A stretch of DNA of 64,000 nucleotides from Apostichopus parvimensis (Eukaryota; Echinodermata; Holothuroidea; Aspidochirotida; Stichopodidae), in NCBI GenBank assembly GCA_000934455.1, contig KN882213.1, positions 307,996 through 371,995 of the forward strand, written 5' to 3'. Both the position numbers and the translations under genes were made by a program. Under the pieces are notes generated by a model that searched no databases, was not told where the DNA came from, and worked only from the letters and a program-made list of their open reading frames with translations. Positions 43,720 through 57,000 of this stretch are shown piece after piece. How positions within the stretch are numbered: position 1 is the first letter of the stretch; each line of letters begins with the position of its first letter.

Positions 43720-45890
43720 TCACTGGTATGTTAGATGAGGTCGCCCCACAGGTCATAACGTCTTTCATTGTGAAACCACGTGCAGCTTGGTATTCGGCTA
43801 ATTCCGTTGGACTTACTGCAATGAGGAGAATAGTCCGACAACGTGAGCGTAAATGGTGCCGAACTAAACTTGCTGTTCGTCGTGATAATTTTGTAGCGAA
43901 GAGGTTAAGAGTATGCCCGTCGCTGCGATGAGCTCAAGCATAATTACCATCGTAATAGAATCGAGAATTGTCGACAAGCTTAATGGTAACAAGCTGATTA
44001 GACCTAACGTCCATTCAATACAGTTGTACGATGTGGATGCATCTTATTTCCAGGAGAGAGTACAATTATTACGGAACGATCTTAAACCAGTTTTCGATTT
44101 TCCACCACCTTTGAGTCATTCGTTCAACGAATTATCTACTGTAACCCTTGATGACGTCATAAAAACGGTAAAACACTCTTCAGCTAAATCTTGTCCTCTT
44201 GATGTTTAACGCTTTCTAAGGACAACATAAATCCATTTCTTACATCGCTATTGAACACATCGTTAACATCTGGGGTCGTTCCACAGGATTTCAAAAGTGC
44301 TTATTATGAAACCACTCTTGAAGAAAGTTGGGCTCGATCACAGTGATTTAAAAAACTGTCGTATGGTCTCGAATCTTTCATTGTTATCAAAGACACTGGA
44401 ACGCATTGTAACTGATCAACTATGTGATTTCCTAACTCTGAAGAGCCCGTTTGCTTAGTTTCAGTCAGCTTATCGAGCTAACCACTACAAGAAGGACGTT
44501 AGTTTTACTCAATCTTTCAGCTGCCTTTGATACTGTTGACCATTCAATGTTACTCCATCGCCTTGAACATCGTTTCGGTATCGATGGCAAAGCTTTTAAA
44601 ATGGTGAAAATCCTATCTTCAGGACCAAAAGCAAAGTGTTTGTGTGGATTCTAAGTTGTCTAAAACCATCGAAATTATTATTTGGTGTTCCAGAAGGGTT
44701 CTGATTTCGGCCTGATCTTGTTTACTTTATACACTGCCCCCTTAGAGGACAATTTTGCTCCACATGCTATTAATTCAATACTTTATGCTGATTACCAAAA
44801 ACTATTCGCTGTTTATAAGGGGTTGCCTTTTTTGGACGCGGGTGTTTTGTTTCGCTGCGTGCTGGTCGTCCTTTTGTAGTTTGTTGAATGTGGTTTGTCT
44901 CTGCTGGTCGGCGTACATACTTTGGGGGGGGGGGGGCTCGCTTGACTTGAGGTTTTTTGTCAGAGAGGGGTGGTTTGGTATTGCCATTAACATTTCCGCA
45001 GGGCGGGTCACATAAAAAGTACATGGCTTGTAATGAGCATTCTGATGTTACTAACACAGTCGAGGTATGCCTTGCAGATATTTTTACCTGGATGAAATCT
45101 AACCTACATATCCTCAATTCAGACAAAACCCAGGTTATTAATTTTTCTTCGCGTCACAAGAAGGTCGTTGAAGAACTGAACTCCATGAGGATAGGTGAGT
45201 TCGTTATTACCCACTAAAGCTCTGCTGGTAATCTTGGTGGTCATTTTAATAAAGTGACAATTTCTCTAGTCACGTCAATCAGATCGCTTCTCGGCCTTTT
45301 GGCTAAGATCATGTCAAGTATCTGTTGTTGTTTTGAGAGCGGATCCAGTCGTTGGGTAGTTTGGTTTTCGCGTCCAGGTTCTTACGTAGCTGACTTTTCT
45401 TAAAAAATATGAGATCTTTAAATCCGCTTACTTTGCGCTTCACCGTATTGGCAAAATTTGGATACTATTGAATCAAGATGCAACTGTTAAGTAAGTGCAT
45501 GCTTTTGTGACATCCAGGAGGGCTTTCCAGGCTAAACTATTGCACCTCTATGGATGCCCTGATCTTCAGCTAGACAAAACCCCAAATATGTTAAAAATGC
45601 AGCTGCTGGGCTTGTCAGATGGCAGAAAAAATGGTAACATATCGGAACATATTACACCAATTTTATACGACTTTCATCGAATCGGGGTACGTGAAAATAA
45701 ATTCTTGAAAGTACGTCTGCCTGTATACAAAATATTTCCTAATTTGGCTCCTTCGTATCTTTGTGATCTAGATATGGTACACGAGCTTTTAATGTTTACG
45801 CTCCGCTGTTATGGAATGACCTTCCGGTAATTATTCGACAGTCCAAACGCGTAGACAGTTTGAAGACCAATTTAGTCTCATCCTTTTAGA
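43720..45890 (+). mobile_element. CR1/L2-like non-LTR retrotransposon relic, plus strand
   Basis: The region after the endonuclease is recognisable (KPRAAWYSANSV, RQRERKWCRTKL). RT then shows LVLLNLSAAFDTVDHSMLLHRLE (about 44510), VPEGS-type turn residues and SILYADYQKLFAVY (about 44777), where the YADD box reads YADY. The late thumb and C-terminal parts are DIFTWMKSNLHILNSDKTQVI (45080), LYGCPDLQLDK (45550) and HITPILYDFHRIGVRE (45650). A block at about 44817-45017 and another at about 45270-45400 do not fit the LINE and look like insertions. The second carries a U2 snRNA-like sequence. Multiple stops and shifts show a dead copy. Confidence 0.8.
45283..45329 (+). ncRNA. U2 snRNA 5'-end-like fragment (pseudogene or SINE head)
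   Basis: The first 29 bases match the start of U2 snRNA exactly as I recall it (ATCGCTTCTCGGCC, TTTTGGCTAAGATCA). The next 15 match with three changes that alter the branch-point-pairing GUAGUA. The match fades after ctgttgtt, and the Sm site and stem-loops III/IV are absent. It lies within a LINE relic, so it is an inserted U2 fragment, not a working gene. Confidence 0.75.
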
Positions 45891-46104
45891 AAACAGTTTA
45901 ATGTTGGAATATATTATTGTTGTGTAGTGATTTTATGGTATTTTAGTATACATCTGTTTATTTTCACTTGTGAATGTTTGCAATACTTTTGTGGCGTTTT
46001 TCATGCTTAATATTTTGATTATTGTGTATATTATATTGTTAAGTGGTGCCCCAGTTAACACACAATGTATTAATAACGTTTTTTGGGGGTTGTATTTTCG
46101 TTGG

Positions 46105-46575
46105 TGTCCGCCCAACGTAACGAGAACGTAAATAGAACGTAGCCAACATACGTAATATCACGTTTTTCAAACGTTTCCAAAAACGTTGTAATAACGTTAA
46201 ATTAAGGTTACGTTTTTAAAAACGTTGTATAAACAGTTTCACGAGTCGTTATATTTAAGTTTAAATATTACGTCCACACAAGTTTTAAGTTCACATAACG
46301 TTGCAGTTTCGTACCACATGACGTAACAGACTTAACGTTGTATAAACGTTAGCACATTTCGTTATGTTCACGCTTGAATATTATGTCCACACAACGTTAA
46401 GTTTTACGTTGATATAACGTTGTAGTTTGTTTACCTCATAACGTTACATACTTTACGTTGTTTTGTTTTATTTACGTTTATATTATTCGTTAATACAACG
46501 TGACACTTTACGTTGTAAAAACGTTAGCAAGTTTCGTCTTAATTACGTATAAATTATACGTAAAAACGACGTCGG
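46105..46575. repeat. ACGT-dense repeat (AACGTT motif)
   Basis: The tetramer acgt recurs about thirty times in 470 bases, often as aacgtt. A longer unit repeats at about 113-bp spacing (atta-gtccacacaa near 46267 and 46380). No coding frame was recognised. Confidence 0.7.
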
Positions 46576-47640
46576 TGAAATACGTATATTTACTCTCTAA
46601 CTTCGTCAAGAAAATAGGAAAACAAGATAATTCATTTTCAATGTTTCCTGTTTATAGTGGCCAAATTGAAAATGTTTCTGTGGTTGTAAAGTAAACGCTT
46701 ATTATTACCTTATCATGCTACACAGCACTTAAGTAAAAATGCAGTTTCGTGCATAGGTCTAAATCGCAAGCTGTTCAAGTTACATTTACCAATTATAGCT
46801 GTCGACCACTTTAATTAATGAGTCGCCGAGGATGAAACATTCTTGATCATAATTATAGTTAGACTCCAAGGATATTAACGCTTCTTCCCCAAATTCCCAC
46901 CAACCGTCCATATATTCTAACGCGGTTCACAACATACTTATTCGCAGACCACAAGCCTTCAAACCTTGCAATGCATGCAGGCCTTATTGTTAACTGTACG
47001 TCCTGCACGTTAATCTAAAAGAGCTTGATCGGCGTTGCATTACCAGTACCGGTTGCTTTAAAAACCCGCTGAAAGCAAATTCCTGATACAACTGTGCTCG
47101 TACGACAACCCCGGTCCTGTCCGTGCAGCGTACGACAGTGTTCATGTGATGTGAGCGTGGTTCTATAAGGAACTGAGCATGGGCAGTACGACTTGGAACG
47201 AAAAAGGCGCCAAAGTAAGAAAGTACCCAAAAGTGTCTTTATTCTTTGAACCAAGGAACTCAGCGGAACTGGGAATTAAGTGGTCTTTCCTAAGCAAAAT
47301 CGCATGTACTCGCATTCAAACAATAGCTGGCAATCGTAGGGCCGTTATTTCATGCTGTAACCGGCAACTTTTACAATAAAAAGGCTGTAAAAGAGCTTCA
47401 CGCAGATAAACGAGACTAAGCAATCAACACTACAGTATATAATATATTGTAGCGGAAAGCTACAAGTTTTCCTTATTGAGATACGTTTCGTTCCCTCAGG
47501 GGTTACATCTGTTGAGCTCTGCGGAGGCAACGAGAGATGTTTATCCGGAACGAGAACTGATTACGTAATTTTGCTATATCGATGTATTCCCGTGACTGGC
47601 ATAGGCAGGCACGGCGGTGTGTATGGCAAGCCAATTGCTC
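46576..47640. other. Non-coding DNA
   Basis: No gene, RNA or mobile-element signature was recognised. A short ATG frame at 47179-47379 has no family signal. Confidence 0.4.
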
Positions 47641-47900
47641 AATAAATCGAAAAACATGGAGTATCGGTCGAAAAACATGTTTTTCGACCGATAAACACGG
47701 TTTATCGGCGAGAATCCCTGTTCATCGCTTGAAAAACATGGATTATCGCTGATAAACATGGTTTTTTTCGAGCGATAAACAAGGTTTATCGCCGATAAAC
47801 CGTGTGTATCTCTCGAGAGAAACGTGGTTTATCGCCGATAAACATGGTTATCACCGATAAAGCATGTTTAACCCCGATTAACCATGTTTATCGCGTAAGA
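47640..47900. repeat. Cluster of palindromes built on CGATAAAC / GTTTATCG
   Basis: About a dozen variants of cgataaacatgg or ggtttatcg alternate in both orientations. A perfect 32-bp palindrome spans 47662-47693 (centre aaaacatgtttt). The pair ggtttatcg-c-cgataaac occurs near 47783 and 47828. Confidence 0.8.
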
Positions 47901-48056
47901 ACATAGCTACGGTCCCGCAGAATCCGCATATGGACAAGTGGGGAATAATAATCGGCAACGCACAGGCTTGATACACCATCATCGATCTGACAGCGATTTT
48001 ACGACAGAAGCTAAATCCGCTAAGTACTTCAGAAATCCGCAACCTCAGCAATAATC
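47901..48056 (+). promoter_or_regulatory. Putative promoter/5' leader of the HECT-ligase gene
   Basis: This is the interval between the palindrome cluster and the first ATG with a good donor. No TATA box was seen. The role is inferred from position. Confidence 0.25.
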
Positions 48057-51000
48057 ATGGAGGTTATTCAACCCTCGGTAAGTTCAAATGTCGATTATTG
48101 TCAGCCTGGCGTGAACAAGTGCAAGAGTTTGTTTGTTCAAGAGAGTGTGTACGCTTTTAGTTTTACTGTAAAGTAGTTAGTTAACCTAACTTTATTTAGG
48201 CCTAGGGTAGCTTATATAAATGCATGCTTAGTCGATTAGGGTCTGTGTTATGTTTAGCGTTATTGGGAGAGTAGGGTTCAAGGGTTAGGCCCTCATAAGG
48301 GCGAATTCACCTATATATCTGCTGAGAGTTTCTGATACTATTGTTTTAGTAGTGCAGACCATGATTACGATGTCCAGACAAAGAATTTGTGCAATATCCT
48401 TACGAGCTGATCTGGCCGGTCGTGCAAGGTAAAAGAGGCTATGGGACAATGGGAGGCAGGAAGGGTAGATATGATAAAGGGTTGGACTCCTGACATTGTT
48501 GATCGATGAACCATTGCTATCGACTGAAGACTCGAAGCGATGGGCCTGCCTACTTAAGGCTAGAAAGAAGCCTACCTACAATGATCTTCTTACTGAGAGT
48601 GGTAGAGTGATATTACAAAACTGTGCTAGCCCACTGTATCTTTTAAACCAGAGGACAGTGAAGATAGCCTGGAGGACTCCCAGCAAAGCATACAGAGGGC
48701 CATCTCTGGGCTGGAAGATATCCAAAATATTAGGAATTCCAGTGGTGCAGCTGGATCCTCACGACGAGCAATGAAAAAGAAGAGGGGACCAAAGATGAGG
48801 GTGGTCACCAATAAATGGTACCATTTGCCTGCTGGGTCGCCTGTTCCCAATTTTGAAAATGGGCAGGAGCTTTTGTTAGCTCATAAGAGGGACGGCTATG
48901 GTAAGTTGAGACCATATAGGGGGAGATGACCTATCTGTATTCTCACTAGATTTTAGTTTTTGCTATGCTTAAGATAAGATCACTAAGGGTAACACCTTTC
49001 TACCTGAAAGTGTATGCGGGATATATAATCAAGCAAAGGTCCCCCCTTTGACTTTCAAAAGTGTTGAATTTTATATTTGCTAGTCTTGCTGTAAGATATA
49101 CCGTGTATATGTACACCAATATTTTGGGTAATTCCCCATACAGTAGGCTATAGACGTCTTATTTCGTGCTGCTTTTAATTTTGTAGTTTCAGACGACTGT
49201 AAAAAGTCTGACATAGTGACCATGAACCTCTGGTCAAATTGGGTGCTTGCTAAAATGGATTATTTCGATAGCATTGTATGTGCATCATCCCCTACGGAGG
49301 GTGCATTCCTAGAATGGTTCTACATATTGCTGAGGAATTATTCGCTGATTCCTGGGTTTCGTATTTCCTGTACATAGTTTTTATTGCAATATGTTCCATA
49401 CATTCTGTAATGTCTTGTCTTTCAGGGTTCCCACCTTCACATTTGTGTGAGAATGGGGAAGGCATCCCAGTGCCCCGGGTATTCCAAGTCTAGCTTCAGG
49501 GGAATTATTTTTGTGAAAGAGAGACAAGAGGTGAGTTATTTGTGATAATCTTTATTTAAATGTGTGACTTTTGAGGTCAATGTGAAGGCAAATGTATGTC
49601 AAGTGAACTGTTCAACAAGTTATGGACAAACCAAAACAGAAAAAAAGAAAAGAAAAACATGCATGTTTATTTGACAGGGCTATTCAAGTCAAGCAATTGT
49701 CAGCTCAGATGGGGCAGCTTCAAGCGCATTTGGCACACATTCGCATATATTGTTACTTGCCATGTAGGAATTCAATATTCACTGCTCATATACAATACAG
49801 GAAAATCTTTAACATAGGGAACAGACAAGTTGTCGAGATGCTCTTAAATAAGCTGCCACTACTGAAGCCTTGGACTGATGGAAAAAGTTTGTTGACAATA
49901 ACAGGATTAAAGCAATTAATTAATATATTTAATATATTAAATTCCAATTGTGTTTTCAATGACAGGATCCCTGGCTATACCAATTAAAATCACTAATTTT
50001 AAATCACTCCCTGTAAGATTCTTACACCTTTATGTCTAAGGGAAGGCTGTTTGTTAAAATTCCTTTTTTTTTTTAAATCGGATGACTTAACCAGACTTTA
50101 TGCTGCATACTGATTACTGATAAAAGTGACATGGGCTTAGATATATGCTATAAAATAAATCTCAAACAGACTCACAGTAGTTTCTTTCAGTAGTATTATA
50201 AAATAAAATAGAATAAAGAGTTAAAAGTATGCAACTGAAGGAAAAAAATAAGATGTGATTTATATCACTGATTTTATTAATAAAAATTAACACTTGATAG
50301 AAATCACAATTCGAATCAGTGATTCAAGAAATCACCATGGTTTTTGCGGTTGTGGAAACAACATGTACGCAGTATATTAGATCTGCTTAAGTAATCCATA
50401 TGTTGACAAGGTGTTATAGATTTTCACCGATGCTGACCATTTCCCTGTCTTCATCGTTATTTCACATCATCAATATTGATTAGATATACCAAAGGACATT
50501 GACAGACTATCCAAAGTGCACAGTAAATCTTCGGTATCAGGGGGGTGATACATAAGCACCTTAATTGTGCCCACAATTACAAATTGCTGAACAATGAACA
50601 TCTCTTTGCATTCTTTGCTGTAGGAGCACCCTGTTGTGGACGTAGAGAGTGATGAGGATTCAGATCTGGTAAGAAATATTGTTCTTCACAATATGGTGAA
50701 TTACTATGCAGTATTTCCAAGGCAGTTACTGTAAAAGTATTCATGTTCAGCAGCATTGATTATTTTGCTTTTCTTTAAAAAGTACCTAAATTTGAACCAT
50801 AGATTTGGCATAAAATGAGGCAAAATGTCTAGGTTTTCAGTGTTTCATTGTGTGTGGGGAAATGAAGTGCACATGCTAGGAAAGTTATGTACAGTTTCAG
50901 CGATTGCTTGTGAAAAAAATGGAAATTGCATTGTATTAACTGTTAGTGGGTTACAAAACAGAGGGATGCATATGGTTGGGCTTGTGTATACTGTTTTCTG

Positions 51001-54000
51001 TTTCTCTGCTTAAATCTTTTTCATTCAAAATATTTTGATTGATTTCATTTATGTTACAGTCTGAGTTTGTGGATGCTGGAACTCGATCAGTAAGTACAGC
51101 TTGGGAATGATTCATGTTTTATGGTTTCATTCCATCATTATAATGATATATATTCATTACAATGGTGAAAGGAAATGACCATTGCGCAATTAATTTCTTG
51201 CTACAGCCTGTTATATATTGTCCTATCTGTCAATACAAAATATTGATTGGTAATCAAACCACATATTAGAGTATTTCAACTCTGGCGCACGAACTAATGG
51301 TCACCACTGAAAACAGTATAGCTATATTTTACACTATTCATGTGATCATTCAGCAGTAAATGTTGCCACTGAGTCAAACTGTACAGTACTGTAGGACAAA
51401 TTAACATTTAACTTTGATACACACAAACTATTAGTATGCCCAATATGACAGATAAATAATTTGGTAGCTTCAACAGCGAAATTTTTTTTTCTCTGTTTAA
51501 TCATCAATGCAGGTGTTTGGTCCGTATCTCTCTGTAAATTACTCAATAAAAGCTCTCCATCTTTGGCATTTTAGTGTGCTATTTTTAGTTCCTCGCTAAT
51601 AGCAAAAGGAACCTATACATTCTGGTTTGAGTGTGTGTATAGGTGTGTGACACTGTAATTTGTATACATGATAACTTGTCAAGGGAACTGGTGCTCACCC
51701 CCATGCTTATACAGTTGGTGAGTGTCCCATAGTGAGTAGATTATTCCCATTGATTTAATGCAAGAATTTGCTCTTGTTATAAGTCTTTAGTAAAAATGTT
51801 CCCTGTGAGGCTGTGGATGTAATCACTGAACAGCTTCATGGAACCCTAAAATGTTTTCATCCTGATTTTACTCTGTTGTTGTGGAAAGTAATGTAGACAT
51901 ATAATGGGTGTACTGCAAGATATGTATTTGCAAATAGAAGCATGATGTTCATACATTTTAAGTACTCTATCATTTTTCTAATATTTTATCACATTAGGTG
52001 CTCTTTCGGCGAGAATTGATTGAGCAGCAAAATAAGGAATTTCAAGAAAGTCTTAAAGCTGGTCAGGAAAAGGCTGAAATAATTGATTGCATTGTCTTAT
52101 ATGTCATACAGTTCCTACAATTTAGGAATTTTTACACACCTCTTCTACTTTGTATTGCAAACATCAATGTGAATAGCTTTGTCTCACATTTGACAGCTGC
52201 AAATGCTCACTAGAAATCTCACTGTGGCAAATCAAAGGAAATGGTGAAAGCAAAGTTGGTTTTAAAAAATGTCCATGGCATAATAATAAAGTCCATGAAT
52301 GTCATTATAGGCAATTCCTGAAGATGAGGAAATGTATGCCGTCTGCTGAATGAGGGCTGAATGGAACATGAACACAAGAGAAAGGGGCCATGTTTCTGGA
52401 GAGCTATGTAACGTTCCCCTTCTCCCTCCGCAAAAGAATAGGAACCATGATGTATTTGAGCATTTCTGGTCATTCATGCTGGTTTAATGTGACTATTAGG
52501 GATTGATTCGAGGAAATCAGCTCAACAAGTTAACTTGAGAGAACCTACATTTCAGTAAGAAATGTGTCAAAATTGTATCAGGTCAATCAGGATACTTGGG
52601 TATATAAGGCTGGCAGCCTAACATGTTATTTTGCTCTCTTATGAAACGGGATGCTATTGAACGCACAAACATGGAGAAAGAAAGAAGGTTGCAGGTATGT
52701 ATTATGTTTTCTAAAAAAATTATGGATTTGGAATTCTCCCTCACAAATGGTGAAGTGCAACTTGCGCATGCTTTTCTTCTATAAAGAAAATTCAAAGAGA
52801 GCGAGAACGACTGCCAGATGAGCTTTTGACTGGGGGACTGCTGCAAATACGCTATCCTGATGGTCACGCTGAAAGAACGCAGATTTGATTTGTGTGCTTC
52901 AATTGAAGAAAGGGTTTTTTTCTGGCATGAATGGGGTGCAGAATTCATGCCACAATAATAAATAAAACACTTTACGGATACAAGTGAGAGATTGGGGTAA
53001 TGATCTGAACCATCAACATTAAACTATTTTCAATTTACACTCAGAAATGGAATAATTCATGTTAAAAATGCTATAAGGAGGATCAATCGAACAGAGTTAT
53101 TAATGTTAGTAGGCATACCATGGCTCTGTGGTGGGGTATGGAAAGGGGGTTGGGGACCATGGGGTAGGGGAAGGGGTGAGGTTCCCCCAAAATTAGCATA
53201 CAGGATAGTTTTTATGTATGTACCCCATAGGCCCTTTTTTCAGTCACTGATTTACTCTCATATATGCCACTTTCAGCTGCGCATTAATAAATTGTAATGG
53301 ATATGTTATAACTCATGCTGTCAATCTAGACTTCACGTGTCTTCTTTATTATGTAATGAGAACAAGAAAAATTCACTTTAATATAATCAAATTTGACCTA
53401 TAAATGTCCAAAATGTCGGCAATATGCCATTTTTGATGGCGCTGTTCATCGGCATAGTAGGGTGTATGACATTGAAAATGTGGTTTGTCGGTAGTAATTA
53501 TGCTAGGGTACCATCCTCTGACAAAGTACCTTAAGGGTATGGCTAAAGAGTAATTGTTAATTGAAGTGCTCAGTTCAACTTGAGTTCTTTTTTTCGCACT
53601 GTTGAAATATGTGATCTTAGTGATTTTGAAGTCGTAAAATTGGGTAGCTAGCAAAAAGTACACAAACTTTTGACTTTGGTTTTGAAACAAAGGGTAACCC
53701 TCTCTCTAAAAATGTTACTGTTCACATGTCTTTTACAACATCTACAATTCAGACATAAACTGCTCAACATGTGTGCAAAAATGCCTCCAAATTAAGGGCC
53801 CATTACATGCTACCATGGTTTTGTTGCTAGGTGTGGCCATATCCTACCAACCAAATGTTTCAAAAATATTTTTAGCCCAATATCTGCCTTTTCAGACATG
53901 TGGCAACACACCATATCAGTTTCAGCCAAATCTGAGACGGTCGACGTGGAATGGGTCAAAAATGTGTTGATTTGGCATAGATTGACCTTTGTGTGATATG

Positions 54001-57000
54001 TAGGACAATCCATTTCACTAAGTTGTGAAGATGTTTGCTAAGCAGTACGGATGATACAACCCTGTATTAATGTTATAATCATCAGCTGGATTCATTGTCT
54101 TCTTCTCAAGGCTATACTCAATTAAATAGGTTGCAATGATTTTGCAACTGAAACCTTCAGTATTAACATTGCTGGTGGTGGAGCTACTTTGAGTAACAGC
54201 GTTACTGGGTCGTGTGTTTCATATGGGATACAAGACCGCACATCTATCTTTGTCACATGGCATGATGTCTGTGAAGTATGCATAGAAAGATAACATATCT
54301 TTATAGAAATTTTAGATTGTATGAAATGTGAGATGTGAATGGCATCTTAAGTCCATGTACAACCATTGCGACTTGACTTGCCTGTGTGTGTCTTCATAAG
54401 GCTTATATGGATCTAGCAACATTCTAATAATGTCATCATTATCATTACAAATTTTTAAAATGTGCTAATATTCCCAATGCAATAGGTGCAGAAGCCAAAA
54501 AGCAATGACACATATTGGTGATCAACTAAGAGCATTTTCGATGCTCTGGTTTATCTGTTTTCCCTAGGTAACAAAAACTAGTATTTCTTCATCCTATCCT
54601 TTTCACTTTCTACTTTATGTTCCAGGATGATTCATCACAAGAGATAGTACATGTTGATCTAGCTCGTAGCCAAGAATATCATTCTATTGAGGTTACACAG
54701 CCCATATCACCATCAACAAGTATAGAAACTTTGTCTGGGGTTGACTCTGACCAAGCTGATTCTGCAGCTCTTGCTGAAAGGTATATATATCCAATGACTT
54801 ATTTGTTAATGTTATGATACGAATCATATGCACTGCAAAGTACCAGATGAAATATACTTGCCAATAGTAAATGATACAATGACATACTGCATCAAGAAAT
54901 TTCCATTCTCCATAATGACTCCATTTTGAAGTCTTTGACTGGAGTCAGTTGATCAAAACATAAAGAGGCTTCAAGTATCTTTAGTTTTGATATTAGTGAC
55001 TGGGGGAGGGGAGGGCAGAGAAGGGTGGCTGTAGTAGTGTTCAATATATCTCAGAAACCAGGTACCTAAATAGCAGGAATTTGGGGTGAAAAGTGAGCCA
55101 TATACTCAAAGGTAAGTAGCAGCTTTAATTTGGTGTCAGAATCCTAACTCACCATTGACTCAGCTTAAATGTGTAATGTTATCCTTCTCTTTTTCTTGGG
55201 GGGGGGGGGTGGGGGACTTTTTGCATACATTCTGAGAAGGGGTACCATAAAATCTGTTGAAATCTTTCACATGCCTTCGGGACTTGGACCAACCACTTGT
55301 CTAGGCATACCAAACTAGTAGACAATAACAAACAAGTTTTGCAAGAGTTGTGGGGCAGGGTCCTTGTCAGCAGCTAGTTGAACAGCAGGCTTATTGGGAA
55401 TCCCCCTAGTGGTCACGATGTGTGGAGACAGCTGACCACTGTATTACAAATACAAGAGGCTAAATCAAGAATAAGACTGGCTGTTAGGTATAGTAAGTAG
55501 CTCTTTATTTGCTCGGCCTCAACACACATGAAACTATCCAACATGAGGAATCTTGGCATAGTACTCTTAAACTTCACTGTTAAACAATTACACTTAAAAG
55601 GGGAAGGGGGCTCAAATTACACTTAATTGTGGGGTATCAACGTACAATTAAAACTAGAGATGTTAAGTTACAATCAACTATGGGTGTCAAATTGCCACAA
55701 GACTAATACATGTGCACATTAATGAAACAAGAGATAGGCTTATCTGGTGGATGGGTCTATATCGTCCAGCAGCACTGTACAGCAATCTTATTGACTGACC
55801 GGCAGGCACTGTGAGTGATGAAAGGTTTGATGAATGCCCAGTGAAAATATATAAGTTGAAAGAGATGTTCTGAGAGTAGGTGAAGTCCAGGTACCAGATA
55901 TGTAACTATCAAATGGTCACTAAGAGAACACAACTCTCAATTCCATTAACCACAATGCAAAAATGCATTGTGGTTTCGATGACGTAACATGCGCATTTTT
56001 CTTCATGAATTGACATAATGTAATGTGAGGATGTGCAACATACTTCATCTTAGTAATACAGTGAAAAGCAGTGTGATGTGACAACCAAAAATTCACTATG
56101 TCACAGGCTGTACTGAAATGACCATTGACCTGAACAACAGTCTCCTTGTACTCAATGTGGTACTTCTAACACCAAATATGAGATCTATGCATGCTTCCCT
56201 TATAGAGATATCATGTTTACAAGGTTTTCACAATTTTACCCCTGGTGACCCCAAATGACCTCCACAGTAAACAATAGGCTTATTGTACTCAACATGGTAC
56301 TCCAACACACCATATATGAGATCTGCCCAAGCTTCATTTATAGAGATATCGTGTTTACAAAGTTTTCACAATTATGTGTGGTGTTTTGCAATACTTTTGC
56401 AACTTCAAAAACAGAAGCTCATGATAGCACAAAGTTAAACGATAACTGTCATATTGTTCATGATTGATTGTCCATAACTACTTGAAATGAAAAGTCTGCA
56501 TTTGAAGAAGTTATGATCTTACATAGTACTCCCTGTTGGTGATATGATGCTGGTGTGTGCATGACACTGCTCCTGGAGATTCGGTCCTGAACATACTGTG
56601 TGTCACATCGTAGCACTTTGTTGCACCTATAGTGTTGCAAAAGCATATATTATATCTGATATATGAATATGGTTTATATTTATGGCATTAATTCACAAAT
56701 GTGTCTTACATACTGTAACTAAGTCAAGTACTTTCAATTTTTTGAGCGAATTTCTAACATGTTTGTGAATAAGGACATACCTTGTTAGTTGTCATCTGAA
56801 ATTCAGCATAAGTTCGCTTGTATTAAAGGATAAAGTAACATTTGATCATTCAGCTATAGATTGCAACCTCTACAGAGATGTTGGGCAATTTATTGCATTA
56901 TCATTAATACATGGTGGACCTGGGCTTGCATGGTTTCCAATGGACTATAAAGCAAGATTTCGGGACAGAAGACGAGTCATTCCTCCATAAGATATATGTT

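Noticed and set aside
47179-47379. 66-codon ATG frame
   Set aside because: No recognisable domain and no splice sites in phase with the gene downstream.
46105-47900. CRISPR-like array
   Set aside because: Repeats are irregular and palindromic without constant repeat/spacer lengths, and the genome is eukaryotic.
53103-53297. Glycine/tryptophan-rich short frame
   Set aside because: It comes from a G-rich low-complexity stretch inside an intron.
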